DNA of 64,000 nt, from NCBI GenBank assembly GCA_947179485.1, contig OX359245.1:65521067-65585066 (forward strand). Reading direction: 5' to 3'. The DNA is from Allacma fusca (Eukaryota; Arthropoda; Collembola; Symphypleona; Sminthuridae). The notes beneath the pieces were generated by a model. It saw only the letters and a list, made by a program, of their open reading frames with translations. It was not told the origin of the DNA and ran no database searches. Positions 21,086 to 32,658 of the stretch are shown in pieces. The position numbers and the translations under genes were made by a program. Each line of letters opens with the position of its first letter. The stretch's first letter is position 1.

Positions 21086-22842
21086 TAATTTGCTAGTTAA
21101 TTAATTAATTAAATTTACTGGATTTTAAAGCCTGCCAACCTCGCTCCCCTTGTTGAGTAGTATATTCGAAAATGAGAAACAAATGCTATGAAACTGGGAT
21201 TTTATATTGGGTATGTCAGCCTAGTGCTAGTGCAGATTGTTTTGGTGCAAAGAATAGGTAAATGTCTTCCGTTGGGATTGTCAATATGTTCACGATGTAT
21301 TTTTGAGTACATCGTCTCTGAATAGGCAAAATAGTCTACGTGCGCATGCTTTGGAACATCACTTAACTTAGACCATCTTGCCTGTTCAATTAGAGAATTA
21401 GAAAGTTTACGAGTTACAAGGTTGCAACATAAGATCAGCATCGATATTTATAAGGCTTAATAACCGTATGGATTCCTTCGTTGCTTTTTAAATTCGTTTT
21501 TTAAAAATATATTTTGTAATTGCAAGGTTCTTGACATTTAAAGGGCCGGGGCGAGAGCGGATGCTTTGGTTGTAGGTTTTTGCATCAGCTTTTGGGGGAT
21601 GGCAGGGTAATAACCATGTGATCATTTGTAAGTGTTCCCTCCAATATGGATTCTCACGTATGTTTTTAGATTCCCTTGTGTTGTTGTGTCAGGGCACTAT
21701 TGACGTATTTGCCTGTTCTTCATTGTGTGGGGTTCATTCGTTCCTTTGGAGAGTATAATTAACTTCAATCCTTATTAGCAGGTTCATACAAATTATGTTA
21801 ATTGTAACTTATAGTAATATGTTTTCCAGAATACAAGTCCCGAATAGTAATTACTTTGAGAGCAATAATCTACGAGCGAATCCAATTTAGAATTAATTGT
21901 AATATAGGGGTAGGGTCCAAAAATGGGAGAAAAATGAAACATAATATGTGCAAACACCCTAACTATCCTTTCCTTCCAGCTAATTGGCCTATTTACATTT
22001 TACGAATTTTGTAAGTAATAAAATTATATTGACAAAACTATTTTCGACCGTTCCGGAAAATCTAAAATTATTGCGAAAACCTATGCTATCAATGATTTGT
22101 GTATTTTAAATGTTACATATTTACTCACAGTAGCGTCATCGTACACTGCTTTATAAATCAAGTAATTGTTATTTACAGTTCATTAAAACTAATTGCAATT
22201 AACACCAGCCTTGGATATATTTTCACTATCCATTATCAACAGTTTCCAACACAACCAAAGTACTCCACAATCATACAAACATTTTGCCTGCGTTGTTAGC
22301 AAATGATTTACGACCATTTTTATTATCCACGGTTCGTCTCGTCGAAAAATGACTCACCCATACGGCGATGTTGTAATCGCAATGTTTTTTATGGTTATTG
22401 CACTGTATTCTCTTAATTATTCAATAACTTTTGTAATCTCCAATTTTCAGCGTAAAGCTTAATTGAGCATATATAATGTTTTAAGTTTCCAACATTTGAT
22501 GATGCACTGATTTCATACCCAGTAACGCATGCACATTTTATTTAAATAACTAATTTGATTTGTTTTGCAGGAGGTAACAAAATTGGGAGGTCATTTGATA
22601 AATGTGGTATTTACTCTACATTTTCCAAGTTTCGCATCCCATAAAACGTCAATTTATTTCACCTTCAATCTATTTACCATATCCGACCGTTGTACATTGT
22701 CATGGTAAATATTTGCAGCAGCTGGTCATACAAGAACAACAAACTACACAAGTTTTGGCAAATGTTTTCAAAAAGATTCGTGGCGATTACTTTGATATGA
22801 CACCAGATCTTGGGGGAACAAAACGACATTCCATGTACATAG
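21086..22842. other. Array spacer and type II 3' flank
   Basis: No supported gene. Around 21430-21700 are weak finger-linker echoes (minus strand) of the old relic lineage. From about 21840 it is type II 3' flank, also seen at 7140-7593 and 63105-63685. A 94-codon plus-strand ORF at 22602-22886 runs into the neighbouring coding end and has stops in paralogous copies. Confidence 0.5.
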
Positions 22843-24519
22843 TTATTGCTGTACTTTGCAAACCGTTCTTTCAATATTCAGACTGACTACAGGTAATTTA
22901 TGACAAAATGAGTAGTGCATGCAGAGCTCTTTCTCCGAAAATAAAGCGTAATTGCACTCCTTACAAATAAACATTTCAAAGCTTGCTTGACTTGAGGATT
23001 CATTAATTTCTTGGTCATCCAACGGGTCGAGTTGAGTATCCTGACAATAAGATTCTTCCTCACTTTCAAGTAAATCTTGCAAGTGAGTTGGTTCTCTATT
23101 GCCTTGTTTCCTTGACGAACTAAAATCAGTAGTTTTCACATATTTCTCTGATGGCACTGTCGTTGTTTCAGGAGGGAGCTTACACTTGAGTGACTTTCTT
23201 CCAGACAGCAGTCGTTTTTGAGGGGTCAAGGAGCTCCGTAGCTTCTCAGGGTGTTCAAATTTCCTTTGGTCTCCTCGGATATGAATTTTTTGATGGATTT
23301 TTATATGGAACCTGTGCGTGGAAGAGTCATTGCAATGTGTACATTTGAGCGGTCCTTCTGCGGAGTGTTTTCTCTCGTGGGTAATAAATGCGATCTTTGA
23401 GTAGCAACATTAGGACAGTGTTGACACTTAAAAGGCTTATCCCCTGTATGGGTTCGTTGATGGACTTTCAAACCAAAGCTGGGCAAAAAAATTGCCTATC
23501 CTAAATCATACATACATTTTATAGTTTTCAAAGAGCATACATTTTGCATACATAAATTTTTCCAGAAATTTAATCATACATATATGCATATAAATAAATT
23601 TATGCATAAATATATGTACACGTTCCTATAAAAGTGTATGTTGAACGTTATGAACCTTTATAAAACTGAATACAATTTATGATGGTTAAGTGTAAAAATA
23701 TTAATTTCTAGTGTCGTAGGTTTCAGTCAAAACGTCTAGAAATCGTTTGCATTGCAGGAGGAAATAACAAATGCGAATACACCAATAGACACAGACCATG
23801 ACAAGAAAATACAGATGGAGTTCGCTGAGCATACACAATGCATACATACCTAAATCTCCCGGCCTTTTATACATGCATACATACTCGTACATACGGTATT
23901 CACAGCATACATATATCATACATGTTTTTAGTAGAAACTTGCAGCCCACATATATTGCATACAAATATTCGGAAAATGTGAGAACATACATAAAAAACTG
24001 CATATATTTATGCATCAATATAGGATATGCGCCCACCTTTGTTTCAAACTAGATTGATGAGCTAATTTGAAAGAGCAGTATTGACACTTAAGAGGCTTCT
24101 CCCCCATATGGGCTCTTTCGTGGCCTTTAAAATTACCTGTATACGATGTTTTGAAAGAGCAGTATCGACACTTAAACGGCCTTTCTCCAGTATGCAATCT
24201 TTCGTGAATTTTCAAACGAGATTTTTGAACGGCAGAGAAAGGGCAGAGTGGGCACTTATGAGGCCTTTCACCTGCCATTTTTCGTATCCTTTCAAACTAT
24301 ATTTATAAGCTGATTTAAAAGAACAATGCCGACAATTAAATGGTTTCTCGCCATTATGAGCTATTCCATGGATTTTCAAACGATAGTTATTTCTCCCTGA
24401 GAAGGAGCAATGTTGGCATTTGGGGGTTCCTCTGCTGTACGGATTCGGTCGGGTCTTTTAAAATTATTGCGTTCTGCTTTAGCGTCTCTGGACTGTTGAG
24501 TTTTGTATTGCTTCTCCAT
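22843..24519 (-). pseudogene. C2H2 zinc-finger pseudogene interrupted by a hAT-like element
   Basis: The start would be at 24519 (MEKQYKTQQSRDAKAERNN), but the frame is lost in the first finger near 24415. Fingers continue in pieces at 24015-24278 and 23301-23486, the hAT insertion lies at 23474-24041, and the tail with an intact terminal finger is at 22843-23229 (PSEKYVKTTDF..., ending CKVQQ). N-terminal and 3' flank features group it with the gene at 7594-8700. Several frameshifts exclude a normal product. Confidence 0.88.
23474..24041. mobile_element. hAT-like MITE, TIR CAAAGSTGGGC, ATACATA repeats
   Basis: 568 bp. Ends CAAAGCTGGGC and GCCCACCTTTG are inverted repeats with one mismatch. 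Exact 8-bp duplication tttcaaac at 23466-23473 and 24042-24049, within finger coding sequence (tttcaaactag is the normal paralogous string). The interior is full of CATACATA/TATATGCATA motifs. Two short ORFs inside are by-products of this repeat. Confidence 0.9.
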
Positions 24520-25625
24520 CGTATGAATAGCATATTTAATTTTGATTGAATAACTGTAAGTAGAGTAGCTTTAGAATTTGAAATACTGAATACTAACAAA
24601 GCTTTTTGCTTGAGTCAATTTGTTGAGATTTTTAAAACGAAAGCAGGTGCTTGAAAATTGAAGTAACTTAATCTGGTTACTTGATAAGCATCCCAAAGCA
24701 ATGCATTACAGTAAATGGGAAGTATTTACAAAAATGTTAGTTATACTGCGAGGGATGTAATAATTGTGATAACAAAATTCGCTCTGAAATGACCAATTCG
24801 GTAATGAACTATGCATTTTTATATCAACAATAAACCAGCTGCACGGCTTGTGACAAAAATAAAATTATTTGATATATTCGCGATCACTAAAAATTGGTGC
24901 TGCCTCGGCGGTTTTAATATAAAACCATCATTTCAGCACTGGTAGTAATTAAGTCGAACAATCAGGAAAAACAAGAAGAGAGTGTACACAGCCCTAATTA
25001 CGTTTCCATAAAACACGTGGAAGTCTGTAATAATTACTTAAATGACGAAAAATTCAGTGAAATCGTGTCCTATGTATCAAGAGCAATTGAACGTTTACAA
25101 CACAAACTATATACAACAATGTTTACTATACCAGCAGAACTAGTCAAGTGCGGGAGAGTCCATGAGACCTTCTGTGTAAGTAGTAATTACAGATAAATGT
25201 GTATTTGATTTTTTCAGTTTTCGAAAGAATATTGGAACTGTCAGCCAGGGCGACGGTACTACGTAAATTTACTGGCTAAAACGCTAAAATCCGGATCGCT
25301 TCATAATTATGTAGTTTTTATTGGTAGCATGCTTTCATACAGACACATTAGTACATAAGACATTTTAAATCATCTCAAATTTCTTGACAGAAATAAAATT
25401 TGTGGGGACAATCTGAAAACTGGCATTGAAATGTTACTGCATAAATATTTCACTGTATAGATTCAAAATTTTGTACACATCCGGAATCAGGACTTTAAAA
25501 ACGATCGAGTGTACGTACACACAAACAGTATTCTGTAATAGCACTACTACAACAGGAGATTATCAATTTAAATCAGACCATCATCAAGAACCAATGACTC
25601 GCAACCACCACTTATTTCCATTAAA
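24520..25625. other. 5' flank of the pseudogene and type I 3' flank of the next gene
   Basis: No gene. Leader block, spacer blocks at 24900-25080 and 25145-25265, then the type I 3' flank with AATAAA (minus) at 25322-25317. Confidence 0.6.
25317..25322 (-). terminator. Candidate polyadenylation signal AATAAA
   Basis: 304 nt beyond the stop of the gene at 25626-26816, in the conserved context accaataaaaactac. Confidence 0.5.
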
Positions 25626-26816
25626 TTATTGTTGCATTGTGCAATCTGTTATTTCAGTATTCAGACAGACTTTAGGTAATTTATGGCAAAATGAATAGTG
25701 CATGCAGAGCTCTTTGTCTGAAAATAAAGCGTAATTGCACTCCTTACAGATAAAAATTTCAACGCGTGCTTGGCTCGAGGATTCGTTAATTTCATGGTCA
25801 TCTGACAAGTCGAGTTGAGCTTCCTGTAAATAAAATTCGTCCTCACATTCAGGTAAGTCTTGCAAGTGAGATGGTATTTTATTGCCTTGTTTCCTTGGCG
25901 AATCCAAATCAGGAATTTTCGCATATTTCTCTGATGGCACAGTAGTTGTTTCAGGAGGGATCTTACACTTGAGTGACTTTCTTCTAGACTGCAATCCTTT
26001 CTGAGTGGCCAAGGAGCGTCGTAGCTTTGCAGGGTGTTCGAGTTTGCTCCGGTTTCCTCGCATATGAATTTTTTGATGGGTTTTTAAACTGGAACCTTGC
26101 GCTGAAGTGTAATTGCAATGCTGACATTTAAACGGTCTCTCACCGGAGTGTGTTCTTTCGTGGGTTATTACATTCGATCTTTGAATAGCAACAAAAGGAC
26201 AGTGTTGACACTTAAAAGGCTTGTACCCTGTATGGGTTCTTTCGTGAATTGTCAAACTAGATTTATGAGCGGATTTGAAAGAGCAGGATCGACACTTAAA
26301 AGGCACGTGCCCTGTATGGGCTCGTTCGTGAACTTCAAAACTAGATTTATGAGCTGATTTGAAAGAGCAGTGTCGACACTTTAATGGCTTCTCTCCCGTA
26401 TGCACCCTTTCGTGTTTTTCCAAAAGGGATCTTTGAACGGCAGAGAAAGGGCAGAGTGGACACTTATGAGGCCTCTCACTTGTATGCCCTTGTTCGTGTC
26501 CTTTCAAACTGGACTTATGAGCTGTTTTGAAAGGGCAGTGTCGACACGTAAATGGTTTATCTCCTGTGTGGTTGCTCTCGTGAAATTTCCAACGAGATTT
26601 ATAAGCTGTTTTGAAAGGGCAGTGCCGACATTTAAATGGTTTCTCGCCGGTATGGACCCGTCCATGGATTTTTAAATCACAGTAATTTTTACTAGCGTAG
26701 GAGCAAAGTTGGCACTTGTGAGGTTTCTCTCCTCCACGGATTCGGTCGGGTCTTTTTAAATCATTGCCTTCTGTTGAGGCCCTAGGGAACAGTTGAGTTT
26801 TGGATTGTTTCCCCAT
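25626..26816 (-). CDS. C2H2 poly-zinc-finger protein, 8 fingers plus terminal finger, 396 aa
   Basis: Longest intact array gene. It starts MGKQSKTQLFPRAST; eight regular fingers run from about residue 33 to 255 with HTGEKPF, HTSERPH and HTGHVPF linkers. Fingers 5 and 6 are near-duplicates (FKSAHKSS), indicating an internal 84-bp finger duplication. Tail: basic ([16 protein letters not shown]), acidic (ECEDEFY), then the last finger at about 357-378 with ALFSDKE instead of ALFSEKE; end TEITDCTMQQ. Predicted nuclear DNA binding, target unknown. The tail and 3' flank match the gene at 15092-16030. All Zn ligands present. Confidence 0.94.
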   Translation of the reverse strand: MGKQSKTQLFPRASTEGNDLKRPDRIRGGEKPHKCQLCSYASKNYCDLKIHGRVHTGEKPFKCRHCPFKTAYKSRWKFHESNHTGDKPFTCRHCPFKTAHKSSLKGHEQGHTSERPHKCPLCPFSAVQRSLLEKHERVHTGEKPLKCRHCSFKSAHKSSFEVHERAHTGHVPFKCRSCSFKSAHKSSLTIHERTHTGYKPFKCQHCPFVAIQRSNVITHERTHSGERPFKCQHCNYTSAQGSSLKTHQKIHMRGNRSKLEHPAKLRRSLATQKGLQSRRKSLKCKIPPETTTVPSEKYAKIPDLDSPRKQGNKIPSHLQDLPECEDEFYLQEAQLDLSDDHEINESSSQARVEIFICKECNYALFSDKELCMHYSFCHKLPKVCLNTEITDCTMQQ

Positions 26817-28027
26817 TGTGTGGGTTGTTTAGTGTATTTTGACTGGGCAATTGTAATAATAATTAGAGTTGCTTTAAATTTTTAAATATGTACTGATCAC
26901 CAAAAAACTATTTGCTTGCTGCAATTTGCAATGCTTAAACACTGCAGCATTTTTTTAAAATTAAAGTACGTTTCTACATACTCCAACATTTAAATAGATA
27001 AATTCATAAGGCTACGTAATAAGTAACTACACCAAAACAAAACACAAGAGTAAATTGACAGCGTTTATAAAATTAGTCCTACTGCGAGGGATGTAATAAT
27101 TGTGATAACAATAATCACTTCAAAGTGACACTCTAGGAACTGAACTAACTATATAGGCATTTTTATTTCAGCAATAAACCAGCAGCACGGCTTACGGCAA
27201 AAACAAAATTCTTTTATATATTTGCGTCCACCGAAACTTGATCCCACCTCGACTTTCAATATTAAACCATCATTTCAGCACTCTTAGTAGTTAAGCCGAC
27301 GAATCAGGAAGAACGACAACCCTAATTACGTTTCCATAAAACAAGTGTAAGTCTGTAATAATTACGTAAATGGCGAAAAGTTCAGTGAAATCGCGTATAC
27401 ATATGTATCAAGAGCAATTGAACACTTACAACACAAATTATACACACCAATGTTAACTATACAAACAGAACCATTGAGGTGAGGGAGATTCCATGAGTAG
27501 TTCCGTATAAATTGTAAATATTTATTTGATTTTTTCAGTTTTTGAAAATATATTGGAACTGTTACCCGGGCAACGGTGTTACGGGAGTTATAGCTAAAAT
27601 AACCACTCCATGAGACACTCCTTTGGAATTCTAACAATTGTGATAAGAACGAAGGAAAGGTAAGGAGCTGTGATGGGTTCGTAAGGACTGTCTGTGAGTA
27701 TAAGCAGTAGTTTAAAAACTTTCAACAAAGTTTTGTGCATTTCCATTTACAGTAGGTATAGAAAAAGGAAGGCCTTCACGTGGCTATAAATAGCAAGTAA
27801 ACCTGTGAAAGGGTTTGTTCAAATTCGTTGCGCCCTTTAGCAGAATTAAAATAAACAAAAGTACTCGATGTTTACGTTCAGGTTCCGTAGTTACAGAACG
27901 GAGCCCATTAAATATATACTTGTTTGTAGTGTTGAATGCACAGGATATTTTTAAATCGAATGAAAAAACTGGCTAAAATGCAACCATTTGATAGCCAAAC
28001 CATTGTCCTTGCACTATGTGGTAGAAT
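26817..28027. other. 5' flank and array spacer
   Basis: No gene. Leader, 'cagcactcttagtagttaagcc' block (27240-27420), 'agacactcctttgg' block (27475-27740), TATAAATAG at 27785-27793, up to the next hAT insertion. Confidence 0.6.
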
Positions 28028-29007
28028 TAGAGCTTCCAATGTGTTCAACATTTTTGTTCCGTACGAAATTCCGTTCCGTTCCGAAACCTACAAATAATAA
28101 TGTTCCCGGTTCCGTTCCGGCTGTCGGGATATCGGAACATTTGAACGGACACCGTTCGGAACAAAGTAGTAAAGCATTTTTTCCGTTTCAGGTTGTGTTC
28201 CGTTCCGTATTATGCTAGTTTTTCCGTTCCGAACCCGTTCCGTTCCGAAATATCCCGGAATTTTTTACAACATATGAAATGCGTGTACAAATTACTGGCA
28301 ACTTAATATATGTACATGATATACTTTTAATATAATTATTGGATGCTAGGGAATGTTATTATTTAATTATATAAAATAATATTTAATAATAATTAGGCCA
28401 TATAAAAAGAACTACTTTGCAGTATTATATAATTATTATTAATTTTTTTTAGCAATAAATATTTTTAGCGTGTGGACTTCAATGGCCTAACAGTGTTAAT
28501 TTCCTGCAAGCTTGCTTCATTGCTGCTAATAATTTCGATTTCAGAATTTTCATTTCGAGAAAAATCGTCCATGCCCATTTTTATTAAACAAAATTAGTTA
28601 TTCTGTTGATTTTCATGGAAAACGATACTCGCATTACATATAAGCATTTGCGTAAATTAAATCTGTGTTCATTCAATTTCGTTATTTTGGCAAAAAACTG
28701 CTTACAAGCCAGAGCGATAAGAAATGTGTTTCCATTCTAGTTGAACGATGGCGCGACACTTCAGAAATTATACCGGGATCGGTTCGGAACGGAACAGAAC
28801 AATTCCGCTTTCCGATGACATAAATTATATGGGACATTTTTCGTACCGATGCTCCGAACCGTCCCGGTCCCAATATTATCGGTACAAGTGCTCATGTTCC
28901 GGTTTTGTCCCGATTCAATGATGGAACCAAAAAGAATGTTCCGAAATTGTTCCGTTCCGTTTCCGAACACGGAACTTCGGGATTTCGGAAACCCGAAGGA
29001 AGCTCTA
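28028..29007. mobile_element. hAT-like MITE, TIR TAGAGCTTCC, GTTCCG repeats
   Basis: 980 bp. Ends TAGAGCTTCC and GGAAGCTCTA are perfect inverted repeats; exact duplication ggtagaat at 28020-28027 and 29008-29015, and paralogous spacers show the empty site 'ttggtagaattgaacc'. Degenerate TTCCGTTCCG motifs fill both ends on the same strand. Middle AT-rich, no convincing ORF. Confidence 0.93.
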
Positions 29008-29514
29008 GGTAGAATTGAACCACTCGCAGGACACGCCATCAACTTAAATATGATAGTGCTATAGGTTATAACATAATTATATCAAATCATATAATATAGG
29101 TAGATACAGCGGGACTCATATTGTAATAACACTAATTACTGAGAGTCAATTACATGAATTTAAATCAGATCACCATCACATACATTCCAATGGTCAATCG
29201 TGGTCCAATGAGGCGTAGCCATAATTTAATTCAGTTATTCCTATAATATGCAATCAGTTCTTTCGGTACTCAGACTGACTGCAAGTAATTTGAGAGAAAA
29301 TAAGTTGTATATGCAGAGCTCTTTCTCAAAAAATAATACATAAATTCACTCCCTGCAGTAGAATTTTTAAAGCGTATACTTGGCTGGGCTTGGAGCAGGC
29401 CAGACCAGAAATCTTGGGAACATATCGAAACATTCCCAGCACGACGCTATGCACTTGACGATTAGTTAGCTGAAACTCTACCCCAATTATAATTTATTCG
29501 GAACTACTGTTCAG
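29008..29514. other. Array spacer with a C-terminal relic
   Basis: It contains a degraded copy of the gene C-terminal end (29240-29400: 'gactgactgcaagtaatt...tatgcagagctctttctc...ttttaaagcg') on the minus strand. No functional gene. Confidence 0.5.
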
Positions 29515-30268
29515 CAGAGCTGTCCAAAATACATGGTATTTTAAATGCATGTATTTCAAATACGTATTTCAAATACATTTTTGTATTTTGTATTTTAGTG
29601 GCTAGATATGTATTTTGTAGTTTGTATTTTGTATTTTGTCTTATCAAGCAATGTATTTTGTATTTTGTAGTTTGTATTTTGTGTTACTTAAGTGAAGTAA
29701 GCATTGTATTTTGTAGTTTGTATTTTGTTCGCTATACAAGCTACTTGTATTTTTTGTTGGCGCACTTTCTTGGGGTTTGAAATTTCCGTTTATGCCAAAA
29801 ACCAATCACATCAATGAAGTAAAACGAAATTCAATCGTTTTAACATCCCATAAGGCTAAATTCAAGAGTCTACGTTTCAAGTATGTATTTAGTATTTTGT
29901 AGTTTGTATTTTCTACGTTTTGAGTATGTATTTAGTATTTTGTAGTTTGTATTTTCTACGTTTTGAGTATGTATTTAGTATTTTGTAGTTTGTATTTTCT
30001 ACGTTTTGAGTATGTATTTAGTATTTTGTAGTTTGTATTTTCTACGTTTTGAGTATGTATTTAGTATTTTGTAGTTTGTATTTTCTACGTTTTGAGTATG
30101 TATTTTGTATTTTGTAGTTTGTATTTTCGTCGCCTGAAGAATGTATTTTGTAGTTTGTATTTTCGACGCCTGAGGAATGTATTTTGTAGTTTGTATTTTC
30201 GACGCCTGAAGAATATATTTAGTATTTTGTAATTTGTATTTGGGGAGCATGTATTTTGGACAGCTCTG
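29515..30268. mobile_element. hAT-like MITE, TIR CAGAGCTGTCC, TGTATTTTG repeats
   Basis: 754 bp. CAGAGCTGTCCAAAATACAT at the left pairs exactly with the right end. Exact duplication ctgttcag at 29507-29514 and 30269-30276; the flanking array sequence has the empty site 'ctaatattcag'. The interior is TATTTTGTAGTTTGTATTTTG of varying spacing. A related left end without partner is at 48904. Confidence 0.93.
29869..30110. repeat. 43-bp tandem repeat inside the element
   Basis: A 43-bp unit (ctacgttttgagtatgtatt followed by tagtattttgtagtttgtat and ttt) is repeated about five times nearly identically, then degenerates into shorter 'gacgcctgaagaatgtattt' units. The near identity shows recent slippage or unequal exchange within one element. 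Confidence 0.85.
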
Positions 30269-31557
30269 CTGTTCAGATGTCAGATACTCCTTCTCTATAA
30301 CTACTCTCCTTGTGTTGACGAGATCCTGCCATTCCCCAAATAATGGAGCCAAAGTAAATTTTGTCATTTATTCCGAACATTCTAGAAAATATTAGATACA
30401 TATATGGGCCTTCAATTTACATGAAACTTTGCCACCTGTCCCCTGCAATAGTAATGTCAGTACGACGGTAAGAGCTTTCAGAGAAAGCACGTGAATGTAG
30501 AGAGAGTTCTGAAACATTGGCCACTTCCTAGAACTAATAAAGAAGTGACAATCGAATCAAGCATTCCATTCCCCCAATTTTAAACAAATTATTTTCTCGA
30601 TTTTATAAAATTTACTGTATTAACAATTAGGTTAAAATTGTTCAATTATTATTAGTTTTAGAAATAATGCCTTCTATTATTATAAAAGAAATCAACCAAT
30701 GATTAGTACCATGCTTAACAGTACTACTATCTATTTCAGTTTACAAATAAATTGGTGAGGTCATTCCTGGATTTTCAAATTTTTTAAAAATATATTTACA
30801 TATTTTGTGATTCCAAGATTCTTGACATTTGTACGACTTTTTTCCAATTTGTATATTCTATAGTGTTTTTTTAAATCTGAGCTATTATCAGCGGCGTGTG
30901 TGATTGTGTGAAATGTTAACATTTGAAAGGCTTTCCAGGGGGGTGAATGATTTTTGTCGTAGGTTTTTGTACAAAGATTTTAAGTGGCAATGGTAACAAC
31001 CATGTGAACATTTGTAAGAGTTCCCTTCAATACGGATTTTTTGGAAAATATGAAAATCTGAGCACAACTGTAAAATCTATGAACTGTTGTTACTTACAAT
31101 TAGAAGCAAACATTGCACGTGCTTCATATTTTTAATCAGCTGCTCAAAAGTAGTATCCCGAACAAGGAGGTTTCGAACACAGACAATTTTATAATATCTC
31201 TTTTCTTCATAAATATGTGGTTTTTATTGACAGCATGCTTTCATACACACACAATAGTACATAAAACATTTTTGATCGAATTTCAAAATTCCTGACTAAA
31301 TTAAAATTTTTGCTGACGAACTGAAAACTGGTACTGAAATGTTACTCCATAAGACTTCACTGTATAGATCTAAGATTTCGTAGAAAGCGGTTGACACATT
31401 TGCAAAACCCATCAGGACCATATAAACCATCGAAAGTACGTACACACAAACAGGGTATTCTGTAATAGCACTTCCAAAATGAAAATCATCAATTTAAATC
31501 AGAACATCGTCAATGACCAATGATACGCAACCCAATCTTAATTCCATGGAATTATTG
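30269..31557. other. Array spacer, old finger relic and type I 3' flank
   Basis: 30370-30650 repeats the 'accacttcctagaactaataaa' spacer. 30760-31045 has minus-strand finger and linker echoes (gacatttgtacgac..., aatgttaacatttgaaagg) of the decayed lineage. From 31130 it is the type I 3' flank. Confidence 0.5.
31223..31228 (-). terminator. Candidate polyadenylation signal AATAAA
   Basis: 330 nt beyond the stop of the gene at 31558-32658. Confidence 0.5.
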
Positions 31558-32658
31558 CTATATTGTCCAGTCTGTTCTTTCAATATTCAGACTGACTACA
31601 GGTAATTTATGGCAAAATGAGTAGTGCATGCAGAGCTCTTTCTCCGAAAATAAAGCGTAATTGCACTCCTTACAAATAAAAAGTTCAAAGCGTGATTGAC
31701 TCGAGGATTCATTAATTTCCTGGTCATCCGACGAATCGGGTTGAGTTTCCTGACAATAATATTCGTGCTCACCTTCAAGTACGTCTTGCAAGTGAGATGG
31801 TACTTTATTGTCTTGTTTCCTTGACGAATCCAAATAAGTAATTTCCGCATATTTCTCTGACGGAACAGTCGTTGTTTCAGGAGGGATCTGACACTTGAGT
31901 GACTTTCTTCCAGACAGCAATCGTTTTTGTCGAGTCAAGGAGCTTCGTATCTTCGGAGGGTGTTGGAATTTGCTCAGGTTTCCTCGCATATGTAATTTTT
32001 GGTGGATTTTTAAACCGGAACTTTGCGCTGAGGCATAATTGCAACGTTGACATTTGAACAGTCCCTCTCCGGAGTGTTTTCTTTCATGGGTTATTACATT
32101 TGGTCTTTGAGTAGAAACATAAGGACAGTGTTGACACTTAAAAGGCTTGTCTCCTGTATGTGTTCGTTCGTGAATTTCCAAACTCCATTTATAAGCTGAT
32201 TTGAAAGAGCAGGATCGGCAATTAAAAGGCTCGTGCCCTGTATGGGTTCGTTCGTGAATTTTCAAATTATTTTTATAAGCTGATTTAAAAGAGCAGCGTC
32301 GACATTTAAACGGCTTCACTCCAGTATGTACCCTTTCATGATTTTCCAAAAAAGATCTTTGAACGGCAGAGAAAGGGCAGAGTGGACATTTGTAAGGCCT
32401 CTCAACACTATGCCTGTGTTGGTGTACTTTCAAATTATAATTACGAGCTGTTTTGAAAGAGCAATGCCGACATTTAAATGGTTTCTCGCCGGTATGGACT
32501 CTTCCATGGATTTTCAAATGATGGTAGTTTCTACTAGCGTAGGAGCAAAATTGGCATTTATGCGGTTTCTTTCCTGTACGGATTCGGTCGGGTGTTTTTA
32601 AATTATTGCGTTTTGTTGAGGCGCCGGGGGAAAGTTGAGTTTTGGATTGTTTCCCCAT
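31558..32658 (-). CDS. C2H2 poly-zinc-finger protein, 7 fingers plus terminal finger, 366 aa
   Basis: Complete array member: MGKQSKTQLSPGASTKRNN, seven fingers at about residues 33-230, basic tail (SGRKSLKCQIPPETTT), acidic segment (EGEHEYY), last finger at about 329-350, end NIERTDWTI. Linkers include HSVERPY, HTGVKPF and HTGHEPF. Finger 1 contact residues (His-His before the structural Leu) differ from all other copies. The last canonical finger and 5' flank are closest to the gene at 15092-16030. Predicted nuclear DNA-binding protein; no missing ligand, no frameshift. Confidence 0.94.
   Translation of the reverse strand: MGKQSKTQLSPGASTKRNNLKTPDRIRTGKKPHKCQFCSYASRNYHHLKIHGRVHTGEKPFKCRHCSFKTARNYNLKVHQHRHSVERPYKCPLCPFSAVQRSFLENHERVHTGVKPFKCRRCSFKSAYKNNLKIHERTHTGHEPFNCRSCSFKSAYKWSLEIHERTHTGDKPFKCQHCPYVSTQRPNVITHERKHSGEGLFKCQRCNYASAQSSGLKIHQKLHMRGNLSKFQHPPKIRSSLTRQKRLLSGRKSLKCQIPPETTTVPSEKYAEITYLDSSRKQDNKVPSHLQDVLEGEHEYYCQETQPDSSDDQEINESSSQSRFELFICKECNYALFSEKELCMHYSFCHKLPVVSLNIERTDWTI

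Noticed and set aside
23701-24052. ORFs of 84 and 111 codons rich in Tyr and Thr
   Set aside because: They are readings of the CATACATA repeats inside the hAT-like element.
29869-30110. Possible CRISPR-like or minisatellite locus
   Set aside because: Units are contiguous without unique spacers and lie fully inside a eukaryotic transposon.
29598-30367. ORFs of 60 and 122 codons with repeated residues
   Set aside because: They follow from the TATTTTG motif and 43-bp repeat of the element.
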